NCBI GenBank assembly: GCA_964529325.1
Contig: CAZGWH010000045.1
Location: forward strand, 1-19,649
Direction of reading: 5' to 3'
DNA: 19,649 bases
Origin: GCA-2689995 sp964529325
GTDB taxonomy: Bacteria > Fidelibacterota > Marinisomatia > SCGC-AAA003-L08 > GCA-2689995
Below are positions 1 to 7,933 of the stretch, in pieces. The notes under the pieces were generated by a model, which was given only the letters and a program-made list of their open reading frames with translations, searched no databases and had not been told where the DNA came from. The stretch's first letter is position 1, and each line of letters opens with the position of its first letter. The position numbers and the translations under genes were made by a program.

Positions 1-1649
1 GCTACATCTGTCGTGGTTTCACCCGTTGCAAAATTCATCGCCTCTAAATGCATTAAATATGTTCCAGGTGTAACTAATTGTCCTACTTCATCTCGTCCAT
101 CCCAAGAGGAGGATTCTGAATCATTTAAAACAATCATTGCTTGTTCATCATATCGATCAACTAGGGTTGTGACAAACCGTCCAGATAAATCAAATATTCT
201 TACAATTGTTCGTGCACTCAATGGCGAAACATAAGCATAATCTAATTTTTCACCAATTGTTGGAATTATTACATAAGGTGCCGGAATTATTTTTGCTTTA
301 TCTGTTAATACCCATTGGTAATCTTCATTATCTAAACAATTATTTTTTGTACTTTCTGTTAATTCAATAAATTTACCATGATTATTAAAACAAACTCCTG
401 GTGACTCATAAAAAGTACCGTCACCATGAATTTCTTCTAAAATGGTTATATCTGATTCATATTCAACAACAACTTGCCAATCATTTGAAATGTCTAGTGT
501 AATTCCACCACGACAATAAACATCAAGTACACCTGTTAGTTGAATTTTAAATTTATCAATTTCAGTAATTTTCTTTAATTCAGTTAACATAATATCAAAC
601 CCATCTTGAAAAGAACTACTTTCTGGCCAAACTACAAAACTAATTCGATACCCTTCATCGTCTTCAATTTTAAATGAATAAGGTCCATTACTTGGTGTGA
701 TATCATAAAAGTCAACCACCGTTCCAATTAAAGTTAATGATTCACCTACAAGAGGGCAATCAGAATTATTTTGCAAATCATATTGACCACTACATTCTAC
801 AACATCAGTTTCACAATTATTTATAACATTATAAAAAGTCATTGCACAACTACCATCATCAACAGATGCTTCAGGGTTATAATTTGGTGCAGATAAGTCT
901 GTGCACCCCATTGTAACTAATGATATAATTTCCCAAGATAGCCTAAAGTTTTCACTTGTTTCATCATGTCCTGTGATTCCATTTCCATCTAAATCAATTT
1001 CATCGAATTCATCCATGCCACTTATTCTAGAAAAAGCATAATAATCACTCGGTACACTCTCAAAAAACATTTGTTCTTCGGCTGAAGTATCATTCAAATA
1101 ATTATTTATTCCTGTTTTGTCAACGGCACTTTGATTTCCCCCCCAAATAAAATAATCTATATCAATAATATTATTATTTGGATTCCCATCCCATTTAAAT
1201 AGAATCAAACTTTCTGTTTCATCATCTAATTTATTAGTAGCTAATCCAAATGAATTTGATTCCGTTTCATACATTGTGGGAAAACCTTCAGTATTTTCAA
1301 ATAATGTAAAATCTGGAATTAAATTATTATAAAATGTGTTATAATCTTCATTTAATACAATTATCAATGTATCATTTGGTTGAATATTAATATCAGGAAA
1401 TCTAGCTGTAAAACCACTCATAATATGAGATGGTGCTAAGTCACCTTGTGTTTGTATTTGATAATAATCTTCATCATCACATATATAATAATCTGATAAA
1501 TTTACGGCTTCAGAAGTTGGATTTGTAATTGAAATTGATTCCGCTTCACTTGGAGTAATTACAATTTTACTTAATAATAAATGATTCGCTGTTTCAGCAA
1601 ACGCAAGTATTGGCATGAGAGAAAAAAATAATATTCTCAAATATTTCAT
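1..1649 (-). CDS. Secreted lamin-tail/OB-like protein with FlgD-like C-terminal domain, 3' end cut by window
   Basis: The frame is open from an ATG at 1649 to base 1 (549 codons visible, no stop), so the C-terminus lies outside the window. The N-terminus is a signal peptide (MKYLRILFFSLMPILAFA, probable cut before ETANH). Residues ~20-230 resemble a lamin-tail domain: beta-rich, with SITNPTSEAVNLSDYYI and a later GNGITGHDETSE stretch. Residues ~246-268 are a GCTDLSAPNYNPEASVDDGS-type Cys/Asp cassette ending in Cys. Residues ~283-406 look OB-fold-like (GESLTLIGTVVDFYD ... SFKIEDDEGYRISF). From ~455 on, a FlgD-Ig-like or T9SS-like C-terminal domain is visible (TIVRIFDLSGRFVTTLVDR ... SSWDGRDEVGQLVTPGTYL). 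The start is 45 bases after the stop of the preceding gene, with no clear Shine-Dalgarno. It is probably an exported surface or secreted protein. The substrate is unknown, and I cannot see whether the terminal sorting motif is complete. Confidence 0.85.
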   Translation of the reverse strand, partial: MKYLRILFFSLMPILAFAETANHLLLSKIVITPSEAESISITNPTSEAVNLSDYYICDDEDYYQIQTQGDLAPSHIMSGFTARFPDINIQPNDTLIIVLNEDYNTFYNNLIPDFTLFENTEGFPTMYETESNSFGLATNKLDDETESLILFKWDGNPNNNIIDIDYFIWGGNQSAVDKTGINNYLNDTSAEEQMFFESVPSDYYAFSRISGMDEFDEIDLDGNGITGHDETSENFRLSWEIISLVTMGCTDLSAPNYNPEASVDDGSCAMTFYNVINNCETDVVECSGQYDLQNNSDCPLVGESLTLIGTVVDFYDITPSNGPYSFKIEDDEGYRISFVVWPESSSFQDGFDIMLTELKKITEIDKFKIQLTGVLDVYCRGGITLDISNDWQVVVEYESDITILEEIHGDGTFYESPGVCFNNHGKFIELTESTKNNCLDNEDYQWVLTDKAKIIPAPYVIIPTIGEKLDYAYVSPLSARTIVRIFDLSGRFVTTLVDRYDEQAMIVLNDSESSSWDGRDEVGQLVTPGTYLMHLEAMNFATGETTTDV

Positions 1650-1694
1650 TTAATAAATACCTAATTTAGTTTTAATTAATTTTCTAAGTTAAAA

Positions 1695-4355
1695 TTAGCG
1701 AACAAGCAGCATACTTTTCGTTAAAATATCTGAAGAAGTTTTTAATTGATAAAAATATAATCCCGATGGTACTGCATTTCCATTTATATTTTCAGCATTC
1801 CATATTACAGAATAATTTCCTGGTGCATAAATATTATCGATTAAATTAGAAACAAGATTTCCTTTTAAATCATAAATTGAAATATTAACTTGTTCTCTGT
1901 TTTTAATATTAAATTCAATTATAGTCTCTGGATTAAATGGATTTGGAAAGTTTTGAGACAATGAATTTTGTGATGGCATGGTTAAATCAGAATTACTTAA
2001 ACAACTAAAATCATCCATATTTCGAGGAGATATTTTAAATTCACTATAACTATATGTTACAACTCCAGTAATACAATCAAAAGAATCTCCTACATTCATT
2101 GACGGAAATTCACCATCAAAATAATAATCATCTAATATTGCAGTTCCACTTCCGTCATTTACATACCAATTATAATCATCAATCATTTCCACCGTTACAT
2201 CCGATACGGTAATTAACATACTTTCTAGTTTTTCTCCATCGAGTGAACATTCTGTTCCAATTTCTCCTGTTGATAAGCTCATGGGTGAAATACTATTACC
2301 AGATGAAGATACAACAGATGAAGTTACATCAATTAATTGTGTAAAACTGTAATATTCATTCGCAGTTGCAGTTAATGTAATCTCATCTCCTTCTTGCGGA
2401 TTTACTGAAATATCATATACATATATTCCAGCCCATTCACTATCATTTGGATCTTGTAAAAAGAAATTTGGATTGCTTCCTGATTTAACAAATGTTACAA
2501 TTCCAGAAGTAGTAACCGTCAAACCTGCAGATGCAGATTCATAACAATAATCTCCTTGTTCTTCTGTATATTGTATATCGTATATTGAGGATGGACCAGA
2601 AACCATAATTGTAATTTCATCAGTAGCTTCATTAATATCATCATCCCAGATTGTCAATCTAAATGTAATAATACTATTTTCATCTGGTGCTATAAATGAA
2701 GTCATTGCACTTTCTTCGTCTTCTAAGGAAACGGTAGGACCATCTAATTGAACCCATTCATAAGCCACAATTGAACCAGAATCAAAACTTTCTGATGCAT
2801 CTAAATAAACAACATCTCCTGGAGAGACAACCTGATCATCTCCTGCATCTGCAACGGGTAAATTAGGGTCCGCATTTGATTGTATATCTATAAAATATCC
2901 ACATGTTAACTGAACAGCTCCATTATAAAAAGATACTACACCTGAAATTGCTAACTCTTCACCAAGCATTTCTTCAAATTGAGTTAATTCTGATGCTGGA
3001 ACAGCAGAATTCCAAAACATTGTTTGCGTTTCAGAACCGTTATCAGAAGTTATTGTTAACGCTGTAAATTCAGTAGACCCACTAGTATAATGCCAGTAAT
3101 CTGTTAATTCTCCTGTTGCAATTGCCCATGTTCCATTCATTGAAACAGTTTCTGTTCCTTGAATTTCGTATGGTTCTGGCAAATTATAACCCGTATCAAT
3201 TAGCGTAATTGTTGGGTTTGTTATTTCGACATCATCATTGAATAATTCAACCATTCCCATAACTTCAATAAAATCACCTCGATTGTAGGTCTCTTCTAAT
3301 TCATCAGAATTATAAACCTGGATACCTCTTCCTGATTCATCTTGAATATAAAACTTTGTTCGTCCTGGGAATAATAAATCATCACCAATAGTTACTATAC
3401 CTTGAACAATCACAGTTTGCCCATTGAAAGTATCAATGTCATTTTGAATTTCAGCAATATTTGTTAATGATGGTAATAAAATTGAAAAACTAATATCTAC
3501 TTCTACAGCGGGATCTAGTGAGTTACCATCATTATTGACGAGTTCCATCGATAAATCATGTTCACCTTCAAAAGCTCCTGTAACTGAAATAGGGTCTGTA
3601 TTATTAATATTATCTTCATTTCCATCTAAATTGTAAACTATATATCCATCAGTACCTACTTCAAAATTATAAACAGAAAATGAAATTGTATAATCTGTTG
3701 AGTTTAATGTTTCACCGTCAGAAGGTGATTGAATAAATAATAATGGGTTATCTCCACCACTACCACATGCACTGCATATATGAAAACCAATATATTCCCA
3801 TGTATTTTGGTCATAGACTATCCATTCTGAATCGGATACATTTGTACCTGCAGACATTTCCCAGTCACCGCCATTTCCATAACTAACTGCAGGGCTTCTT
3901 ACGAGTGTATGATCTTTTGTTGCATTTGTAACTCCTGCAACTGACCAACCATCTCCTATATCTTCACCAATTGTTCCAATTATATCGACAATTTCGCCCG
4001 TAGTAGTTGTTAAGCCAAAGACATCATCTCCATTGCTTAAATAAGTAAATTCTTGATCACATTCTGCTGAAATTGTTGCATCAGCTGAACCATGGCATAC
4101 CACATATACTTCACCAGGTAATAATATTGTATTTTGAGAAAATTCAACATTATTTGGATAATCCCAATTTGATCCATCATCACATCCATTTGAACAACTT
4201 GATAATGAATAATCACCCAAATCTACACTTTCTTCACCTGCGTTAAATATTTCAAGATATTTATTATTACTTGAACCTTCTGCGTATTCTGAAAAAAATA
4301 GATTTGGTTGTGAAAACATTAACCCCATTAAAATACATATTATAAATTTATTCAT
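1695..4355 (-). CDS. Secreted lamin-tail/OB-fold/PKD-like protein with T9SS sorting domain
   Basis: A complete 886-residue exported protein. Order of parts: signal peptide 1-15 (MNKFIICILMGLMFS, which would leave Gln16 as mature N-terminus); lamin-tail domain ~19-192 (LFFSEYAEGSSNNKYLEIFN); Ig-like segment ~205-293; OB-fold-like domain ~297-400 (FNGQTVIVQGIV ... FYIQDESGRGIQVY) with a related segment to ~492; PKD/REJ-like domain ~500-585 (VADAGDDQVVSPGDVVYLDA ... ESFDSG); a further OB-like pair ~600-785; T9SS-type sorting domain ~800-886 (NFPNPFNPET ... NISIYDLKGN ... VPSGLYFYQLK). Lamin-tail plus OB modules are known from secreted nucleases, but no nuclease catalytic domain is visible here, so it may bind rather than cut a polymer. 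The lamin-tail domain is closely similar to the second one in the next gene upstream. An intrinsic terminator lies only 25 bases before the ATG, so expression may depend on readthrough or a promoter overlapping the hairpin. Confidence 0.92.
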   Translation of the reverse strand: MNKFIICILMGLMFSQPNLFFSEYAEGSSNNKYLEIFNAGEESVDLGDYSLSSCSNGCDDGSNWDYPNNVEFSQNTILLPGEVYVVCHGSADATISAECDQEFTYLSNGDDVFGLTTTTGEIVDIIGTIGEDIGDGWSVAGVTNATKDHTLVRSPAVSYGNGGDWEMSAGTNVSDSEWIVYDQNTWEYIGFHICSACGSGGDNPLLFIQSPSDGETLNSTDYTISFSVYNFEVGTDGYIVYNLDGNEDNINNTDPISVTGAFEGEHDLSMELVNNDGNSLDPAVEVDISFSILLPSLTNIAEIQNDIDTFNGQTVIVQGIVTIGDDLLFPGRTKFYIQDESGRGIQVYNSDELEETYNRGDFIEVMGMVELFNDDVEITNPTITLIDTGYNLPEPYEIQGTETVSMNGTWAIATGELTDYWHYTSGSTEFTALTITSDNGSETQTMFWNSAVPASELTQFEEMLGEELAISGVVSFYNGAVQLTCGYFIDIQSNADPNLPVADAGDDQVVSPGDVVYLDASESFDSGSIVAYEWVQLDGPTVSLEDEESAMTSFIAPDENSIITFRLTIWDDDINEATDEITIMVSGPSSIYDIQYTEEQGDYCYESASAGLTVTTSGIVTFVKSGSNPNFFLQDPNDSEWAGIYVYDISVNPQEGDEITLTATANEYYSFTQLIDVTSSVVSSSGNSISPMSLSTGEIGTECSLDGEKLESMLITVSDVTVEMIDDYNWYVNDGSGTAILDDYYFDGEFPSMNVGDSFDCITGVVTYSYSEFKISPRNMDDFSCLSNSDLTMPSQNSLSQNFPNPFNPETIIEFNIKNREQVNISIYDLKGNLVSNLIDNIYAPGNYSVIWNAENINGNAVPSGLYFYQLKTSSDILTKSMLLVR
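3780..4301 (-). repeat. Lamin-tail-encoding segment, copy A (divergent direct repeat)
   Basis: Encodes residues ~19-192 of the 886-residue protein. It matches the segment at 5633-6154 in the same orientation. Shared peptides include AEGSSNNKYLEI, CSNGC, VVCHGSAD, FTYLSNGDDV and NATKDHTLVR, and the DNA is visibly similar too. This looks like intralocus duplication or recombination between neighbouring genes. Confidence 0.75.
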
Positions 4356-4379
4356 TTATGTCCCATTTATTTTGATTAC

Positions 4380-4416
4380 AAAAAAAATTGCCCTGCTCAA
4401 TAAATGAACAGGACAA
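4380..4416 (-). terminator. Intrinsic terminator after the haem/lamin-tail gene
   Basis: On the minus strand an 11-bp stem (TTGTCCTGTTC pairing with GAGCAGGGCAA, two G-U pairs) closes a 7-base loop (ATTTATT) and is followed directly by eight T. It starts 26 bases after the stop of the gene ending at 4442 and ends 25 bases before the ATG at 4355. It is the best terminator in the window. Confidence 0.85.
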
Positions 4417-4441
4417 TCAATTATTTAGTTAATTAAACTTA

Positions 4442-7400
4442 TTAACGAAGTAAAGTGATTTTACTTGTTTCTATATTATTGTTCGTTTCCAGTGTTAAAA
4501 AATACACTCCAGAAGTTACGGGATTTCTATTATTATCATCTCCAGCCCAATTTATTTGATAATTCCCAACTGGTTTCATTTCTGAAACTAAGTTGTTTAT
4601 TAATCGTCCATTTAAATCATAAACATTAACCGAAATAAATCCATCTGTTTTATTAACATAAGATATAGTTGTTACAGGATTAAAAGGATTTGGATAATTA
4701 GATAATAATTGATAATCCTTTACTAGATTAATATCTATTTCGCCATTTAAATCAGAAGCTACCATGTTTAATATTTCGAAGTCATCATCAATTGTAAATA
4801 ATTCACCAACTTCTGGATATAATAAAACCATAGTTGTTCTATTATTGTCTGTATTATAGTTTGCAAAATATGCATTCTCTGATAAATTTATTTTTGCATT
4901 TTTGTTATGTGAAATTGTGAGTTGAACTCCACCAACTATACCATTAGCAGACAATTCCAATCCCGAAATTGATTTAATTAAATTAATATGAGGAGCATAA
5001 GAATTACTAACCATTCCATTTCCTAAAATAATTGAAACCATATTAACAATATCCGTTACATTTACAACATCATCAAGTGTAATATCAGATCTACAGAATT
5101 CGTCAGCATTTAATTCCGATGTTCCTAAAATATAATTTACAACTTGAACAATATCAGATACATTTAGTTCACCATCACCATTCGTATCACCAGATCCACA
5201 GGCAATCGCTGTTTCACAATCAGAACAACTATTAAAGCAGAATGGGCCGACGGACATATCAGTGTCACTTGTTGTGAAAATTCGATTACCATAATTATCA
5301 CCAGCACCACAACCTAAATCATTAAAATTAATTTCCCATTCTGAACCATTTTTAAATTTATATGTATATTCTGTATTTGCTACTAATACAAGCGTTGCAG
5401 TAAAAACATCATCACCATCGTCATCAACCATGTCATAATATCCACCATTTACATTTAAATCTAATCCATAACCGGCAGTATCAACAACTTGTTCTGACAT
5501 ATTAACTTGGAATGTAACTTCAACTAAAATATTTCCATTACAATCGAATCCAATGTCAGGGTAAATACAGTCTGAGGCCTCACCAAAATTACAAGCAGTT
5601 TCATCGCTACATAAAGAAGCAAAATCATGAGGATGTGAACCTATGAATGTCCATGTATTTTGATCTTGAACAACCCATTCAGAATCTTCTGAATTTGTTC
5701 CTGCAGATAATATCCAGTCAGAATTACCCGAAAGAACAGAAGATTTACGAACAAGAGTATGATCTTTTGTCGCGTTAGAAACACCTGCAACAGCCCAACC
5801 AGAACCTGGATCAATACCAACTTCACCAATTATATCTAAAATTGCACCACTACCAAGTTGGGTTAATGCTTGAACATCATCTCCATTACTTAAATATGTA
5901 AATGTTTGGTCACATTCTGCTAAAATAATATCATCGGCCGAACCATGACATACTACAAATACATCTCCAGCACTCACTATAGTACCAACTTCAAAAGTAA
6001 CATTATCAGGATAATCCCATGAGATACCATCATTACAACCATTTGAACAAGTTGAAATTGAATAACCACTTAAATCAACATCAGAATCTGATGCATTATA
6101 AATTTCTAAATATTTATTATTACTTGAACCTTCGGCTGATTCGGAGAAAAATAAATTAGAAATTTCAGGCCATTCATAAAAACATGAACCGTCATCAATA
6201 TTTGCACTTTCTTCATAATTTAGTGCATAAGGATCTGTACATCCAGGTATTTCTGTTAAGCATGCATCACAAGACTCCCAACAAACGGTATCTAAAACTA
6301 AATCATCTGCACCTACTGTTAAAAATCTATCATTTCCATAATTACCACCTGCACAATCTGCTAACTCAGAACCAGATTCATAACCTGAGCCATCGCTATT
6401 ATTAAAATTATAGCCATATTCATTTCCAGCGACTAATGCTAATGTATAGGTGAATACATTATCACCATCATCATCATTCATTACAAACCAGTCACTAGGA
6501 TTATAATCTCCATTAATAGTTGAAGTTCTTACTTTTACATCTCCAACAATACCTTCAATATTCATATCTACTGAAAAAGTTACACTTGTCGTACAAGAAG
6601 AACCATCACCGGCACATTCTCCACAGGCATCAACAATTGCACCACCATCGCAAGTTCCAGTACAATCTTCAACAGCATCTCCTCCACATACACCAGCACA
6701 ATCACTTACAAATTCACAAGCACCTTGTTCACCAAAATTACATGCATCCACATCATCACAAGTAGGGATATCACCTGCACCAATCCAATTAAACGGGTCA
6801 AACCCCTCAGGTGCATATTGATTACCATCACCACCACCAGAATCATTATCAATATACCATTCAGTTTCATCCCATATCGGATTTCCTTGAGTAACTGTTT
6901 CAGCTCTTTCAGCTCTACCATCTTCAAATTCATGACCTGTTCCAGTACCGTCTTCTCCTGCAACACCAAACATATCTACAATTGAACCAAAATCATCAAT
7001 TAATGCTAAATTGTCATCACCATTACTATCTGAAACCCCACCAGTACCAACATCTTGATCACAAACTAAACTATAAGTTGTATTAAATTTGACTTCATCA
7101 TTACATACAACATAATATCCACCTGCAGAAATAGTGCCTGTTAAAGAAACGGGAGCTGATGGGTCTGCATTTCCATTTGTCCATCTTTGTAAAACCCATG
7201 CAGATAAATCTACATCAGTATCACCATTATTATATAATTCTACAAATCGACCAGCATCAGAAGAATTTTGAGGATCTGCAAGTTCTGTAAAAAATACAGT
7301 AGATCCGTTGGAAGAAACAGGAACTTCATTTGCTCCTTCATCAATCCATTGTGCAATTAAATTAATATTTTCTATAGATAAAGTTCCATTTGGAGGCATA

Positions 7401-7648
7401 GTTCCATTGTCTATTTTAATCCATAAATTACTTGTGGAATGATCTCCTGCGACGACAGTATTTCCACTATTCCCGCCTGTCATTAATTCATCATAAGTAC
7501 CGAGTTGTAATCCACCACTATATCCGCCAGCATGACACCCCATGCAATTAGTATCAAATATTGGTTGTATTTCAGTTTGATAATCCACGGCACTAAAAAC
7601 CATTGATGTCAAACTAAAAAGCATGATTGTTTTAAAAAGATTCTTCAT
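4442..7648 (-). CDS. Secreted multidomain protein: c-type haem, two lamin-tail domains, dockerin, T9SS sorting domain
   Basis: A complete 1068-residue exported protein. Signal peptide 1-20 (cut near VFSA|VDY). Residues 21-106 are a cytochrome-c-like domain of the planctomycete PSCyt1 type, with haem motif C35-M-G-C-H39 and a possible distal ligand in GTMPP (Met84). Then come lamin-tail domain 1 (~113-270), a CDDVDACNFGEQGACE cassette and Cys/Gly-rich stretch (~297-352), beta module X1 (~355-463), a GCTD/DDGSC cassette (469-489), lamin-tail domain 2 (~498-672), a second ACNFGE cassette (~680-694), beta module X2 (~709-813), a type I dockerin (~819-877, two Ca-binding loops, first DTNGDGELNVSD), a cohesin-like beta domain (~890-975) and a T9SS-type sorting domain (~978-1068, NYPNPFNPVT ... 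VTSGVYFLTL). A clear AAGGAG lies 5 bases before the ATG. Function is unknown; redox or electron-transfer display on the surface is one reading of the haem site. Confidence 0.93.
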   Translation of the reverse strand: MKNLFKTIMLFSLTSMVFSAVDYQTEIQPIFDTNCMGCHAGGYSGGLQLGTYDELMTGGNSGNTVVAGDHSTSNLWIKIDNGTMPPNGTLSIENINLIAQWIDEGANEVPVSSNGSTVFFTELADPQNSSDAGRFVELYNNGDTDVDLSAWVLQRWTNGNADPSAPVSLTGTISAGGYYVVCNDEVKFNTTYSLVCDQDVGTGGVSDSNGDDNLALIDDFGSIVDMFGVAGEDGTGTGHEFEDGRAERAETVTQGNPIWDETEWYIDNDSGGGDGNQYAPEGFDPFNWIGAGDIPTCDDVDACNFGEQGACEFVSDCAGVCGGDAVEDCTGTCDGGAIVDACGECAGDGSSCTTSVTFSVDMNIEGIVGDVKVRTSTINGDYNPSDWFVMNDDDGDNVFTYTLALVAGNEYGYNFNNSDGSGYESGSELADCAGGNYGNDRFLTVGADDLVLDTVCWESCDACLTEIPGCTDPYALNYEESANIDDGSCFYEWPEISNLFFSESAEGSSNNKYLEIYNASDSDVDLSGYSISTCSNGCNDGISWDYPDNVTFEVGTIVSAGDVFVVCHGSADDIILAECDQTFTYLSNGDDVQALTQLGSGAILDIIGEVGIDPGSGWAVAGVSNATKDHTLVRKSSVLSGNSDWILSAGTNSEDSEWVVQDQNTWTFIGSHPHDFASLCSDETACNFGEASDCIYPDIGFDCNGNILVEVTFQVNMSEQVVDTAGYGLDLNVNGGYYDMVDDDGDDVFTATLVLVANTEYTYKFKNGSEWEINFNDLGCGAGDNYGNRIFTTSDTDMSVGPFCFNSCSDCETAIACGSGDTNGDGELNVSDIVQVVNYILGTSELNADEFCRSDITLDDVVNVTDIVNMVSIILGNGMVSNSYAPHINLIKSISGLELSANGIVGGVQLTISHNKNAKINLSENAYFANYNTDNNRTTMVLLYPEVGELFTIDDDFEILNMVASDLNGEIDINLVKDYQLLSNYPNPFNPVTTISYVNKTDGFISVNVYDLNGRLINNLVSEMKPVGNYQINWAGDDNNRNPVTSGVYFLTLETNNNIETSKITLLR
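5633..6154 (-). repeat. Lamin-tail-encoding segment, copy B (divergent direct repeat)
   Basis: Encodes residues ~499-672 of the 1068-residue protein and pairs with the copy at 3780-4301. Similarity begins at LFFSE and ends near the tryptophan-containing QDQNTW segment, so the boundaries coincide with the domain. Confidence 0.75.
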
Positions 7649-7653
7649 TATTT

Positions 7654-7659
7654 CTCCTT
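7654..7659 (-). promoter_or_regulatory. Strong ribosome binding site
   Basis: Minus-strand AAGGAG, 5 bases upstream of the ATG at 7648. It fixes the start of the haem/lamin-tail protein and shows that this genome uses Shine-Dalgarno signals for at least some genes. Confidence 0.8.
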
Positions 7660-7683
7660 TAAGTGATTTGGTTATTATTAAAT

Positions 7684-7720
7684 AAAAAAGGGTACTACCT
7701 TGTGTAAGAATAGCACTCTT
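7684..7720 (-). terminator. Leader hairpin with U-tract upstream of the haem/lamin-tail gene
   Basis: On the minus strand AAGAGTGCTA can pair with TAGTACCCTT (9 of 10 positions, one G-U, one A-C mismatch) around a 13-base loop, running into a six-T tract. It ends about 35 bases before the ATG at 7648. It could be an attenuator in the leader of that gene or the end of a transcript coming from the GAPDH genes. No folding program was run. Confidence 0.45.
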
Positions 7721-7736
7721 AATTCTAAAAATTTAA

Positions 7737-7742
7737 ATTATA
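7737..7742 (-). promoter_or_regulatory. Possible -10 element for the haem/lamin-tail gene
   Basis: A minus-strand TATAAT lies in the 285-bp gap before the gene starting at 7648. No convincing TTGACA-like -35 stands 17 bases upstream, and such hexamers arise easily in AT-rich DNA. If real, the transcript would begin near 7730 and include the leader hairpin. Confidence 0.25.
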
Positions 7743-7899
7743 AAAATATTGTTAATTTGCATCCTTGTTTTCAGTTTGTGGCTATATGGGAGATCCGTAT
7801 ATTTTCTTTAAAATTTGTATGTAAAATTACGCCTTAAACATTAAATGTAAAAACAATAATTTATTATTTTTCCATTTCCAAATTAATGCCCGATAATAT

Positions 7900-7920
7900 A
7901 AAAAAAACCTATTTCAAGTT
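7900..7920 (-). terminator. Weak intrinsic terminator after GAPDH
   Basis: Minus-strand AACTTG/TAGGTT form a short stem (two G-U pairs, 3-base loop) running into eight T, 14 bases past the GAPDH stop. Placement is right, but the stem is short and AT-rich. Confidence 0.35.
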
Positions 7921-7933
7921 TGATTTAAAATTT

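Noticed and set aside
13..234. Plus-strand 73-residue open frame at the window start
   Set aside because: Antisense to the FlgD-like C-terminal domain of the exported protein at 1-1649, which has a clear signal peptide and continuous domain structure.
1661..1698. Inverted repeat CTAATTT/AAATTAG at the end of the 886-residue gene
   Set aside because: Seven all-but-one A/T pairs around a 24-base loop with no following T-run; expected by chance in DNA this AT-rich, so not called a terminator.
6520..6765. Plus-strand open frame rich in His, Gln and Leu
   Set aside because: It lies wholly antisense to the Cys/Gly/Asp-rich part of the 1068-residue protein; the His/Gln bias is the complement of that codon usage, and no ribosome binding site or family resemblance is seen. 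The other plus-strand frames in the window are the same kind of shadow.
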